64,000 nt of DNA, taken from the NCBI RefSeq assembly GCF_028993615.1, contig NZ_CP118632.1, forward strand, positions 2,046,001-2,110,000, read 5' to 3'. The notes beneath the pieces were generated by a model that was not told where the DNA came from, searched no databases, and was given only the letters and a program-made list of their open reading frames with translations. The DNA comes from Herbaspirillum sp. WKF16. GTDB lineage: Bacteria > Pseudomonadota > Gammaproteobacteria > Burkholderiales > Burkholderiaceae_D. Shown here one piece after another: positions 24,720 through 33,522 of this stretch. The position numbers and the translations under genes are program-made. The number at the start of each line of letters is the position of its first letter. The first letter of the stretch is position 1.

Positions 24720-25679
24720 ATGACTCCTGACACCATCGTCCAGCTCGGGGACTTCGAGTTTTTCCGGTATGAGGTGCCGGAGAAGATTCCATTCGGGGGC
24801 GAGCAGCGCCTGGTGATCCACAAGATGGTGGGCGGCAAGCGCGAGGTGCAGGCGCTGGGCGCTGATCCCGCGCCCATCAGCTGGAGCGGCCTGTTCTTCG
24901 GCGAAACCGCGCTCGATCGCGCGCGCTACGTCAACACCCTGAAGGACACCGGCCAGGAGGTCATTCTCCTGTGGTCGGAATTCTTCTATCGGGTGGTGAT
25001 CAAGGAATTCCGGGCCGACTATGAGCGCTTCTACCAGATCCCCTACCAGATCACGGTGGAGGTGGTGGAAGACCTGTCCACGCCGGTCACCGAGATCGCT
25101 GCGGCGAACGTCGACGACATGATCAACGAGGACGCCATCAACATGAGCGGCATGTGCGATGAAATCGGCGACAGCGAGCTCTCCGAGCTGATGGATGGAC
25201 TGAACAGCGCCATCGCGGCGGTCTCCGACCTCGCCAAGGCAGCCCAGAGCACGATCAATTCTGTGCTCAAGCCGCTCAACGCAGTGCGCGCGCGCGTGAC
25301 CCTCCTGATGGCCTCCGTCAACAACACCGTGCGCAACGTCACGACGCTGGGCGGCATCTTGCCGAACAACCCGATCGCGGCGAATGCGGCGCGCATCTTG
25401 GGCCAGGTCAACGCGGCCACCAGACTGCCGATACTCCAGCAGCTGGACGTGGTGTCCGGCCGCATGGGCAAGAACCTGGGCACGATCAACTCGGGCACGA
25501 AGTCGATCACCATGGCCGGCGGCAACCTCTACCGGGTAGCCGCCAACGAGTACAACGACGCCATGGGCTGGACGAATATCGCCGGCGCCAACGGGATGGT
25601 GGATCCGGTGGTGGCCGACGTGCAGACGGTGGTGATCCCGCCGTACAACCAGAACACCGGTGGGGTGATGAATGCGTAG
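24720..25679 (+). CDS. Tail/baseplate hub adaptor protein
   Basis: 319 residues. The N-terminal ~115 residues (FEFFRYEVPEKIPFGGEQ; FFRVVIKEF-like strand pattern) match baseplate adaptor proteins sometimes called DNA circularisation-type proteins in Mu-like phages, next to the tape measure. The rest is a long helical region (about 140-260) with many Asn/Ala, and a C-terminal IPPYNQNTGG. It overlaps the hub gene by 8 bp. The exact role is not certain. Confidence 0.65.
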   Translation: MTPDTIVQLGDFEFFRYEVPEKIPFGGEQRLVIHKMVGGKREVQALGADPAPISWSGLFFGETALDRARYVNTLKDTGQEVILLWSEFFYRVVIKEFRADYERFYQIPYQITVEVVEDLSTPVTEIAAANVDDMINEDAINMSGMCDEIGDSELSELMDGLNSAIAAVSDLAKAAQSTINSVLKPLNAVRARVTLLMASVNNTVRNVTTLGGILPNNPIAANAARILGQVNAATRLPILQQLDVVSGRMGKNLGTINSGTKSITMAGGNLYRVAANEYNDAMGWTNIAGANGMVDPVVADVQTVVIPPYNQNTGGVMNA

Positions 25680-26799
25680 TTTGAACGTGCTGCCCGTCGT
25701 CCCGGGGGCGTCGCGCCCGCGCGGCGCCGTGCGGCTGAACGATACCCTCATCGAGGGCTGGCTGAGCTGGGAGGCGGAGAACAATACTTTCTACGCCGCC
25801 GACACCTTCCGCATTACCTTCCTGGCCAATCGGTTGCCGCCGGCGCGCGGCGCTGACTGGTTCTCGCAGCAGAAGACGGCTTTCGTGGAGATCTTCGGCG
25901 GATTTCCCGCTGATCCCGCGAATTTTGGCTGCTCCGATCTCGACAGTGTGCTCTACGGCAGGGTCGACAACATCGACTACGACATAGTGACCGGCCGCAT
26001 CGAGTTGATCGGCCGCGACCTGACATCGGAATTCATCGACGCCAAGACGACGGAGAAGTGGCCCAACAAGACCGCCTCCGAGATCGCCACCGACCTAGCG
26101 GTGCGGCATGGCCTGACGCCCAAGGTGACTAAGACCACCGAAAAGGTGGGCAAGTATTACGAGATCGACCACGTCAACTTGACCGATCAGCGCAGCGAGT
26201 GGGATCTCCTGACCTATCTGGCGCATCTGGAAGAATTTTCCGTCTACGTCAGCGGCAAGACGCTGTATTTCGGGCCGAAGCCGGACGTCAATTCCGTCCC
26301 CTACGTGATCCAGTGGATCCCACCGACGGACACCAGCGGTTCGCCGGAGGCCAACATCATCTCCCTGCAGTTCTCGCGCGGGCTCACGGTATCGCGCGGC
26401 ATCCAGGTGGTCGTGCGGTCGTGGAACTCCAAGCAGAAGAAGGGTTTCACGGTTTCCTATCCGAACAAGGGGAAGGGCACCCAGGCCGGCCAGGCCAAGC
26501 CCTTCGGCGATGCCCAGATCTACAGCTACACCATCCCGGGCCTGACTCAAGAACAGGCGCTCCAGCGCGCGCAGTCGCTCTATGCGGAGCTGGTGGCGCA
26601 CGAAATGAAGATGACAGCGACCATGCCGGCCGACAACGTGCTGAAGGTGACCAACATGGTGCAGATGGTGGGCACGGCGACCGCCTGGGACCAGACCTAT
26701 TTCCCGGACAGCGTGGTGCGCCGCATGTCGTTCGATGAGGGCTATGTGATGCACGTGAACGCCAAAAACCACGCTCCGGACTCGGTGGTGACGCTATGA
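25672..26799 (+). CDS. Tail hub protein (Mu P / P2 D-like)
   Basis: 375 residues, ATG at 25672. It contains the hub-like domains in order: beta-barrel with FRITFLANRLP, LYGRVDNIDYDIVTGRIELIG, a LysM-like LTDQRSEWDLLTYLAH stretch (about 175-195) and a C-terminal GVTVSRGIQVVVRSWN region. It forms the trimeric hub that holds the spike. Next gene overlaps by ATGA. Confidence 0.8.
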   Translation: MRSLNVLPVVPGASRPRGAVRLNDTLIEGWLSWEAENNTFYAADTFRITFLANRLPPARGADWFSQQKTAFVEIFGGFPADPANFGCSDLDSVLYGRVDNIDYDIVTGRIELIGRDLTSEFIDAKTTEKWPNKTASEIATDLAVRHGLTPKVTKTTEKVGKYYEIDHVNLTDQRSEWDLLTYLAHLEEFSVYVSGKTLYFGPKPDVNSVPYVIQWIPPTDTSGSPEANIISLQFSRGLTVSRGIQVVVRSWNSKQKKGFTVSYPNKGKGTQAGQAKPFGDAQIYSYTIPGLTQEQALQRAQSLYAELVAHEMKMTATMPADNVLKVTNMVQMVGTATAWDQTYFPDSVVRRMSFDEGYVMHVNAKNHAPDSVVTL

Positions 26800-27455
26800 G
26801 CATGGGAGACCTGAAGAACGCCATTCTCGGCCAAGCGCAACTGGCAAACGGCACGCGCGCCGCGACCAGGATGGGAACGGTCAGCAGCTACAACCCGGCC
26901 GACTACACCGTCAAGGTGAAGCTGCAGCCCGATGACACGGAGACCGGATGGTTGCCGCTGGCCGCGCTGGGCGTGGGGCAGGGCTGGGGCATGATTTTCG
27001 CGCCCGGCATCGGCGACCAGATCGAGGTGCAGTTCCAGGAAGGCGACGCCGAGACGCCCATCGCCTGCGGCCGTTTCTTCAACGACGTTGACCGGCCGAT
27101 GTCGGTGCCGTCCGGCGAATTCTGGCTCGTGCACAAGTCAGGCGGCTTCATCAAGACCACCAACGACGGAAAGGCAAGCATCAACGGCCAGGCGGAGGTC
27201 GACGTCACGGCGCCGACCATCATGATCCAGGCCACCGGCAACGTGAACGTGATGGCCGGTGGCCAGGCCAACGTGACGGCGCCGGTGATCAACTTGGGCG
27301 CCGCCGGCGCTGCGCTGCTGAACATCCTGAATTCCGCCTTCGCCACGCTGTTCAACAGCCATACCCACAAGAGCAACGGCACCGCCGTGCAGACCGACCC
27401 GCCACTGCAGCAGGCGGGCGCGGCGCACATGACCAGCACTGTAAAGGCCTCCTGA
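26796..27455 (+). CDS. Baseplate assembly protein V / spike
   Basis: 219 residues. An N-terminal OB-like fold (about 20-95, VSSYNPADYTVKVKLQPD; WGMIFAPGIGDQIEVQF) is followed by a beta-helix-like repeat segment (about 115-175: DVTAPTIMIQATGNV) and the C-terminal FNSHTHKSNG motif, in which the HxH could hold a metal at the spike tip. It punctures the outer membrane. Confidence 0.85.
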   Translation: MSMGDLKNAILGQAQLANGTRAATRMGTVSSYNPADYTVKVKLQPDDTETGWLPLAALGVGQGWGMIFAPGIGDQIEVQFQEGDAETPIACGRFFNDVDRPMSVPSGEFWLVHKSGGFIKTTNDGKASINGQAEVDVTAPTIMIQATGNVNVMAGGQANVTAPVINLGAAGAALLNILNSAFATLFNSHTHKSNGTAVQTDPPLQQAGAAHMTSTVKAS

Positions 27456-27856
27456 TGCCCGATCTCTACCACTACTGGGGCGGCGACCTCGATGTCTCCG
27501 CCTCGGGCGACCTGCTGCCCGTCGACGGCACGGTGCTGGGCCAGCAGCGCGTCCTGCGGCGCCTCCTGACCAATCCGGCGGTGCAGGGCCTGAACGGCGC
27601 GCCGAACGACCCTGGCGACTATCTGTTCCACCTGACCTATGGCGCCGGCCTGCCGCGCCAGGTTGGCCGGCTGGTGGACGTTGCCAAGGTGCGCGCGCTG
27701 ATCCGGGGCCAGATCCTGATGGAGGCGGCCGTGGCGCGCTCCCCGGCGCCGGAGATTGATGTGGCGCCCATCTCGGGCGGTATGAGCGTGTCGATTCGTT
27801 ACAACGACTCGCAGACCAAGAAACCAGTTTTTCTTAGCTTCGACGTGAACCAATGA
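27455..27856 (+). CDS. Baseplate protein W / gp25-like
   Basis: 133 residues beginning next to the V stop (TGATG). The pattern DLDVSASGDLLPVDGTVLGQQ and the central QRVLRRLLTNP stretch fit gp25/W-like sheath initiators, and order V-W-J is the standard one. It links baseplate to sheath. Confidence 0.8.
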   Translation: MPDLYHYWGGDLDVSASGDLLPVDGTVLGQQRVLRRLLTNPAVQGLNGAPNDPGDYLFHLTYGAGLPRQVGRLVDVAKVRALIRGQILMEAAVARSPAPEIDVAPISGGMSVSIRYNDSQTKKPVFLSFDVNQ

Positions 27857-28980
27857 GCATTTCCAGCAAAGATTTCGTCACCCTGGTCCAGGAACAGGTC
27901 GCCGCGGTGCAAGGCAAGGCGTCGGCGTTGGTCGACCTCACGATTGGCTCGCTGCTGCGCGCCGTTCTGGAGGCTACGGCCGGCGTGGCGCTGTGGCTGC
28001 AAGGCCTGATCCTGACGCTGCTGGTGACCACCCGGGCGGCAACGGCCAGCGGCACCGACCTCGACACCTGGATGGCCGACTACGGCGTGGTGCGCCTGCC
28101 CGCAGTGGCCGCCAGCGGCTCGGTGACCTTCTCGCGCTTCACCGCCAGCGGCGCCGCGCTGGTGCCGGTAGGGGCGCTGGTCCAGACCGGTGACGGCAGC
28201 CAGCAGTTCACCGTGCAGCTGGATACCTCCAATCCGGCCTACAGCGCCGCGCAGGGCGGCTATGTGCTGGCCAACGGGGTTGCTTCGATCAGCCTGACCG
28301 TGGCCGCGGTGGTGGCAGGGAGTGCCGGCAACGTCACGGCCGGCTCGATCAACACCATCGCGCAGGCTATTCCCGGCATCGACACAGTGACCAACGGCGC
28401 CGCGCTGACCACTGGCCAAGACGCTGAAAGCGATGAGGCCCTACGTGCGCGCTTCATCCAGTACATCAACAGCTTGTCCAAGGCCACTAAGGCGGCTGTG
28501 CTGTACGCGGTCTTGTCGCTGCAGCAGAACGTCAGTGCCGTCATCGTGGAAAACCTGACCTATGCGGGCAACCTGACCCAAAACGGCTACTTCTACGCGG
28601 TGGTCGACGACGGCACCGGCAATCCGAGCAGCACATTCCTGGCCAGCGCGGCCAACGCGATCGAGGCGGCGAGGCCGCTCTCGGTTACCTACGGCGTGTT
28701 CGGCCCTTCCGCGGTGACCGCCAACGTGGTCATGGCCATCACCACCGCGGCAGGCTATATCCACGCCGATGTGGTCGCCCAGGTGACGGCGGCGCTGCAG
28801 AACTACATCAACACGCTGGGCCTGGGCAATTCGCTGAGCTACACGAAGCTGGCGAACGTCGCCTATGCGGCCTCGGCCGGCGTGACCAACGTCAGCGGCG
28901 TGCTGCTCAACGGCGCGACCACCGACTTGGCCATCTCGGCGAAGCAAACGGCGAAGGCCGGAACCATCACGGTGACCTAA
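27853..28980 (+). CDS. Baseplate J-like protein (gp47-type)
   Basis: 375 residues, ATGA overlap with W. The N-terminal part (IGSLLRAVLEA, GTDLDTWMADYGVVR, then GSVTFSRF) and the central ALRARFIQYINSLSKATKAA region are J-family signatures. It forms baseplate wedges. Stop overlaps the next ATG by 1 bp (TAATG). Confidence 0.88.
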   Translation: MSISSKDFVTLVQEQVAAVQGKASALVDLTIGSLLRAVLEATAGVALWLQGLILTLLVTTRAATASGTDLDTWMADYGVVRLPAVAASGSVTFSRFTASGAALVPVGALVQTGDGSQQFTVQLDTSNPAYSAAQGGYVLANGVASISLTVAAVVAGSAGNVTAGSINTIAQAIPGIDTVTNGAALTTGQDAESDEALRARFIQYINSLSKATKAAVLYAVLSLQQNVSAVIVENLTYAGNLTQNGYFYAVVDDGTGNPSSTFLASAANAIEAARPLSVTYGVFGPSAVTANVVMAITTAAGYIHADVVAQVTAALQNYINTLGLGNSLSYTKLANVAYAASAGVTNVSGVLLNGATTDLAISAKQTAKAGTITVT

Positions 28981-29648
28981 TGACAGGCGATCAAGACGAT
29001 GTTTTCAAGCGCCTTAAGGCGCTGCTGCCGCCCTGGTTCGGCGACACCACACCGATCCTCGATGCGGTTCTGTATGGCGTCGCCTATGCGCTCAGCTTCG
29101 CCTATTCGCTGTGGGCCTACGCCAAGCTTCAGACCCGGATCCTGTGGGCCACCGACGGATGGCTAGACATGATCGCCGCCGACTTCTTCGGCACCGCGCT
29201 GCAGCGCAAGCTGGGGCAGAGCGACGCCTCTTTCCGCAACCGGATCATCATCAACATGTTCCGTGGGCGCGGTACGCGGCCAGCGATGGTGCGCGTGCTT
29301 GAGGACATCACCGGGCGCACGCCCGTGATCTTCGAGCCGAACCGTCCGCTGGATACCGGCGCCCTGAACTCCCCCCAGTCGGGCGGGTACTGCGGCGTGG
29401 CCAGGATGGGATCGATGGCCGTGCCCTACACGGCCATGATCACGGCGTATCGGCCGCAGGCAACCGGCGTCGCCGCCGGCGGGGCATTCTGCTCTGCGCC
29501 GAAAGTATCCGCGCTGAACACGCCGCTGGCCACGTCCTATACAGCGTCGCTGAGCATGGTCAACCAGTCCGCCACCGACGAGGACATCTACGCCGCGGTC
29601 GAGGCGGTCAAGCCAGTCGGCACCGTGATGTGGGTCAGCATCCAGTAG
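28980..29648 (+). CDS. Baseplate wedge protein (gp48 / P2 I-like)
   Basis: 222 residues with an N-terminal LLPPWFGDTTP motif and FRNRIIINMFRGRGTRPAMVR, which fits the YmfQ/gp48 group that follows J. It connects baseplate and fibre. A terminator hairpin and the fibre gene follow. Confidence 0.75.
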   Translation: MTGDQDDVFKRLKALLPPWFGDTTPILDAVLYGVAYALSFAYSLWAYAKLQTRILWATDGWLDMIAADFFGTALQRKLGQSDASFRNRIIINMFRGRGTRPAMVRVLEDITGRTPVIFEPNRPLDTGALNSPQSGGYCGVARMGSMAVPYTAMITAYRPQATGVAAGGAFCSAPKVSALNTPLATSYTASLSMVNQSATDEDIYAAVEAVKPVGTVMWVSIQ

Positions 29649-29671
29649 ACCCCTCAGATTTTATGAACGAC

Positions 29672-29697
29672 AAGCCGCCTCCGGGCGGCTTTTTTTA
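29672..29697 (+). terminator. Terminator hairpin before tail fibre gene
   Basis: AAGCCGCC/GGCGGCTT stem, TCCG loop and seven T's; the fibre Shine-Dalgarno GGAGAG follows. Confidence 0.78.
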
Positions 29698-29710
29698 TTC
29701 CGGAGAGCAA

Positions 29711-31015
29711 ATGCGCCGCGTCATTACCCAGATCGGACAATCGATTTACGAATGGCTGTTCACCCGCCAGGCCCAAGACAACATGGTCGCCCTGGGCAAG
29801 CTGACTGCCGCCGTCATCGGCACCAGCACCACCGTGAGCGGCATGGCGGTGACGCCTACCTCTCCAGCGTCGATGCAGGTCAACGTCGCGCCTGGCGAGA
29901 TCTACGCGCTGGCGGCCTTGGAGAGCACGGTCTACGGCACCCTCCCTGTGGACACCACGCACCAGATCGTGAAGCAGGGCATCCAGCTGGATACGACGCA
30001 GCTGACGTGCGCGGCGCCGCCCACCGCCGGCCAATCTATCAACTACCTGGTGCAAGCCTCCTTCGCCGAGCAGGACATCAGCGTTGACCCGACGACTGGC
30101 AGCACGCCGGTGGTGCTGCAGTTCTACAACTCGAGCAACCCGTCCCAGCCCTGGAGCGGCCCCAACAACTCCGGACAGACGAGCAACACCTTCCGGCAGG
30201 GATCCGTGGCGCTCAACGCCAAGCCGGGTATCGCCGCCGCCACCGGCAGCCAGGTGACCCCGGCGCCGGATGCGGGCTTTGTCGGCCTGTATGTCGTGAC
30301 CGTGGCGAACGGCCAGACCACCATTGTCTCCGGCAACATCAGCGCCTATCCCGGTGCGCCGATCCTCTCTGAGACATTGCAGCAAAAAATCAGCAAGGCC
30401 ACGGCCGACACCCTGTACAACAACTTGCAGGCCAGCTCGGTGAACATCATCACCGCGTCCGGCACCCTAGCGGCATCAATTGGTGGGGGCTCGGTGATTC
30501 TGAATGCTGCCGGCGCCACCACCCAGACGCTGCCGGCGGCGTCGGCCGTAGCAGCTGGGCGCCGCATCGAGTTCATGAACATCAACGCCGGCACCGGAAC
30601 GGTATCGCGGGCCGGCAGCGACACGATCACCACCGGTTCTTCATCGGTCACGAGCTTGGCCTTGGGGGCCGGGGACACCCTGACGCTGGAGAGCAACGGC
30701 ACGAACGGCTGGTATGCGGTGGGGGGGACGGCGCAGCTCAGCGCCTCAACGGTGTTTGGGGGATCCATTTCCGCAAACGGATGGAAGAGGCTGCCCGGCG
30801 GCCTGATTCTTCAATGGGGCGTCGGGAATTTCAACAATGGCGGTTTCGTCAACAGCTTTCCTATCACCTTCCCGAACAACGTGTTCGCCATGAGCACGGG
30901 TTCCAACTCGGGAAATCCGCCTACCACACTTGGCGTAAGCCCCACTAACAACGGCTTTACTGGATTTACAGGATCTGCTGCTAGCAGCCACTACTTCATG
31001 GCCATCGGAAACTGA
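29711..31015 (+). CDS. Tail fibre protein
   Basis: 434 residues from the ATG at 29711 with GGAGAG upstream; a possible upstream start would run through the terminator. The N-terminal part (about 1-120) should attach to the baseplate; the middle is Ser/Thr/Gly/Ala-rich; the C-terminus (about 355-434, WGVGNFNNGG ... FAMSTGSN) fits the gp53-like fibre tip domain. It determines host receptor binding. Confidence 0.85.
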   Translation: MRRVITQIGQSIYEWLFTRQAQDNMVALGKLTAAVIGTSTTVSGMAVTPTSPASMQVNVAPGEIYALAALESTVYGTLPVDTTHQIVKQGIQLDTTQLTCAAPPTAGQSINYLVQASFAEQDISVDPTTGSTPVVLQFYNSSNPSQPWSGPNNSGQTSNTFRQGSVALNAKPGIAAATGSQVTPAPDAGFVGLYVVTVANGQTTIVSGNISAYPGAPILSETLQQKISKATADTLYNNLQASSVNIITASGTLAASIGGGSVILNAAGATTQTLPAASAVAAGRRIEFMNINAGTGTVSRAGSDTITTGSSSVTSLALGAGDTLTLESNGTNGWYAVGGTAQLSASTVFGGSISANGWKRLPGGLILQWGVGNFNNGGFVNSFPITFPNNVFAMSTGSNSGNPPTTLGVSPTNNGFTGFTGSAASSHYFMAIGN

Positions 31016-31016
31016 C

Positions 31017-31433
31017 ATGGACTATTTCTATTCTGCTACCACCAGCGGCTTCTACTGCGAAGCTATCAACGGCACCGACATCCCGGCAGACGCCAAGGCG
31101 ATCACCGAGGAGCGGTACAACGAGGTCATGGCCGGCCAGGCGACCGGGAAGCGGATCGTGGCTGATGCCGACGGCATGCCGGTGCTGGCCGACCAGCTGC
31201 CCCCGACCAGCGAACAGCTGGCGGCGCAGGCCCTGCTGCAGCGTGCAACGCTGCTCGCGGCGGCCGCTAACGCGATCGCCCCGCTGCAGGACGCCGTGGA
31301 CCTGGAGATCGCGACCGATGCCGAGAAGGCGGAGCTGACTGCATGGAAGCAATATCGCGTGGCCCTGAGCCGTATCGGTCAACAGGCCACTTATCCCATG
31401 GACATTGATTGGCCAGAGGCGCCGAAAGGTTGA
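31017..31433 (+). CDS. Tail fibre assembly protein
   Basis: 138 residues, 1 bp after the fibre stop. MDYFYSATTSGFYCEAI and a C-terminal AELTAWKQYRVALSRI followed by W-P-E are hallmarks of the Caudovirales tail fibre assembly family (PF02413). It helps fibre trimerisation. Confidence 0.85.
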   Translation: MDYFYSATTSGFYCEAINGTDIPADAKAITEERYNEVMAGQATGKRIVADADGMPVLADQLPPTSEQLAAQALLQRATLLAAAANAIAPLQDAVDLEIATDAEKAELTAWKQYRVALSRIGQQATYPMDIDWPEAPKG

Positions 31434-31439
31434 TAGCCT

Positions 31440-32189
31440 ATGAAGATCGTCAGATACCTCGCCAACGGGGTCGAAGCTCCGGCTCCGATGGCAGCCAATG
31501 GGGCGGCGCTTTCTTCGACCAGCGCGCTCATGCGGGCCGGCAGCTATGTTTTTGGGGGCGTTTCCTATGACTGCTCGCAACAGGGGCTTTATCGATTCAT
31601 AGATCTGGACACCGGCATCTCCATCAACAAGCTTTCATGGGACAGCCCGAATTTCGACTACTACTCGTTCATAAGCGGCATGTGCCACAACCACCTGCAT
31701 GGCTCGGAAGATGAACAGATGTTGTCGACCCGTGATGGGGACTGGGACTATCAGGTCATCAGCAATAGGGGCATCAACGGCAAGTGGCGGAACCGGTGTG
31801 GCGTCATCGCCAGTCTCGCGGCCTGGTACATCGGAATTTTTGGGAAGACCGCACGAGCGGTCAATGTCGTCACGAATGGAGCGCAGAACGGTTTCGATGA
31901 TGGCCACTTTGTTCTGGAAACGCTTCATGGAAGTGCCTGGCGCATGTGGGACATGACGAATGCATGTTACTTCGTCGATGCAGCAGGAGCTCATATGTCG
32001 GCCGCGGCGCTCATTGCACAGATCGCGAACGGAGGAGCCTTCCCCCAAAAGATTTCCCTTGATGGCGATCTGGAGCCCAAGTTCGACAGTCATTCCCGAG
32101 CCGGCAACATCGACATGAGTTGTTACGTTCGCTACCTGCCATCTGGTGGGGAAAGCTGGTACCGGAGAATTTTCCAGCGAGTTGTATAA
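31440..32189 (+). CDS. Transglutaminase-like superfamily protein (phage cargo)
   Basis: 249 residues starting 6 bp after the fibre chaperone stop. The region 110-180 has the papain/transglutaminase-type order: C120 in NRCGVIASLAAWY, then GKTARAVNV, H156 in DGHFVLETLHG, and D171 in WRMWDMTN, giving a likely Cys-His-Asp triad. Its codon use and base composition are less G+C-rich than the tail genes. No signal peptide is evident. Whether it is a virion protein or cargo acting in the lysogen is unknown. Confidence 0.7.
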   Translation: MKIVRYLANGVEAPAPMAANGAALSSTSALMRAGSYVFGGVSYDCSQQGLYRFIDLDTGISINKLSWDSPNFDYYSFISGMCHNHLHGSEDEQMLSTRDGDWDYQVISNRGINGKWRNRCGVIASLAAWYIGIFGKTARAVNVVTNGAQNGFDDGHFVLETLHGSAWRMWDMTNACYFVDAAGAHMSAAALIAQIANGGAFPQKISLDGDLEPKFDSHSRAGNIDMSCYVRYLPSGGESWYRRIFQRVV

Positions 32190-32205
32190 ATCACCATAGC
32201 ATCGA

Positions 32206-32230
32206 GGCCCCATTGAGGGCCTTTTCTTTT
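32206..32230 (+). terminator. Terminator hairpin before the lysis cassette
   Basis: AGGCCC/GGGCCT stem with 6-nt loop, followed by TTTCTTTTT; 17 bp after the transglutaminase-like gene. Confidence 0.7.
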
Positions 32231-32240
32231 TGGGGGCTCA

Positions 32241-32633
32241 ATGCCGGAACCAACATCAAGCGCCATGGCGGGGGCCAGCGCTTTCGCCGTCGGCACCATC
32301 ACGATCACCGGCTCGTTCCTTGGCCTGCAGTATGACCTGCTGCTGGTCGGCCTGGCCGGCGGACTGGTCGCGCTGTCGTTCATGCGTCAGGTGTCGCCGG
32401 GCCGCATGCTGGTCTCGATCTTCACGAGCGCCATCGTCGGCGGATACGGCGGCCCGGTGCTGGCCGCCGCGGCACCGGAGTATTTGGCCTGGGCGGCGAA
32501 GATCCCGGACCAGATCCGATGGTTCAGCGCCTTCGCCTGCGGCATCGGCGCGCAGACCATCGTGCCGCTGGCGCTGGAGCAGCTGCGCACGCGCTTCGGA
32601 GGGGGGAAACCAGGACAGGAGACCGCCCCATGA
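32241..32633 (+). CDS. Holin-like membrane protein
   Basis: 130 residues with membrane segments at about 15-45, 50-75 and 75-95 (TITITGSFLGL, LLVGLAGGLVALSF, VGGYGGPVLAAAAP). Placed first in the lysis cassette, it is a candidate holin that permeabilises the inner membrane. It overlaps the next gene by ATGA. Confidence 0.65.
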   Translation: MPEPTSSAMAGASAFAVGTITITGSFLGLQYDLLLVGLAGGLVALSFMRQVSPGRMLVSIFTSAIVGGYGGPVLAAAAPEYLAWAAKIPDQIRWFSAFACGIGAQTIVPLALEQLRTRFGGGKPGQETAP

Positions 32634-32950
32634 TCGCCCACATCATCGCCATCCTCGACTACGTCGAGGCCAACCCGCTGCTGGTCATCAACCTGCTGGC
32701 GAGCGTGCTGCTGCTGGCGCACTGCCTTTTCCGAATCAACAAGATGGACCGGAGCAGCAACCACGCCGTGCGGGTGTTCTACATCCTGCTGGGCGTGGGC
32801 GCCGCCGGCGTTCTGCTGGGGCCGCTCTATGCCTACACGCGGCCCCAGCCGGCCGAAGTCATTTCCAACATCGGCGCCGCTGGCCTGCTCTGGGGCGGCT
32901 GGTTCTACCGCAACCGGCGCGCCAGCGACGTGAAGGAGCGCACACCATGA
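32630..32950 (+). CDS. Second holin/antiholin-like membrane protein
   Basis: 106 residues from the ATG at 32630. About three hydrophobic segments: 15-33 (LLVINLLASVLLLAHCL), 48-68 (VFYILLGVGAAGVLLGPL) and 78-92 (ISNIGAAGLLWGGWF); C-terminal end charged. It could be the true holin or an antiholin; the two-gene arrangement is common. It is coupled to the endolysin gene by ATGA. Confidence 0.62.
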   Translation: MIAHIIAILDYVEANPLLVINLLASVLLLAHCLFRINKMDRSSNHAVRVFYILLGVGAAGVLLGPLYAYTRPQPAEVISNIGAAGLLWGGWFYRNRRASDVKERTP

Positions 32951-33522
32951 CGCTGACCCTCCAGCAGTTGAAGACCATCATGCCCGCCGCCGCGCGGGCA
33001 TCGTTGTTTCTGGATCCGCTGAATGCCGCAATGGCGGAATTCGGCATCGACACGCGCCTGCGCGTCGCCGCCTTCTTGGCGCAGGTCGGCCACGAATCCG
33101 GGCAGTTCCAGTTCATGGAGGAGCTGGCCAGCGGCGCCGCCTACGACGGGCGCGTCGACCTGGGCAACACCAACCCGGAGGCCGTGCGCATCGCGGCCGC
33201 GCACGGTAGCACGCCAGGCAAGTTCTGGAAGGGCCACGGCCCGATCCAGATTACCGGCTACAACAACCACCTGGCCGCCATGCTGGCGCTACACGTGGAC
33301 TGCGTGGAGCAGCCGCGCTTGCTGTGCGAACCCGTCAACGGTTGCCGTGCCGCCGGTTGGTTCTGGGAGACCCATGGTTTGGCCAAGTGGGCCGATGCCG
33401 GCGACATTGATGGCGTGAGCGACGTGGTCAACCGCGGCAAGAAGACGGTGGCCATCGGCGACGCCAACGGCTTCACCGACCGCAAGGCCATCTACGACCG
33501 CGCGCTCAAGGTGCTGCCATGA
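32947..33522 (+). CDS. GH19-type endolysin
   Basis: 191 residues from the ATG at 32947. The chitinase-class I-like (GH19) pattern FLAQVGHESGQFQFMEEL carries the catalytic E50 and a second acidic E59, then the WKGHGPIQITGYNN motif at about 98-111. It degrades peptidoglycan and requires the holin to reach it; no signal peptide or SAR segment is seen. Confidence 0.88.
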   Translation: MTLTLQQLKTIMPAAARASLFLDPLNAAMAEFGIDTRLRVAAFLAQVGHESGQFQFMEELASGAAYDGRVDLGNTNPEAVRIAAAHGSTPGKFWKGHGPIQITGYNNHLAAMLALHVDCVEQPRLLCEPVNGCRAAGWFWETHGLAKWADAGDIDGVSDVVNRGKKTVAIGDANGFTDRKAIYDRALKVLP

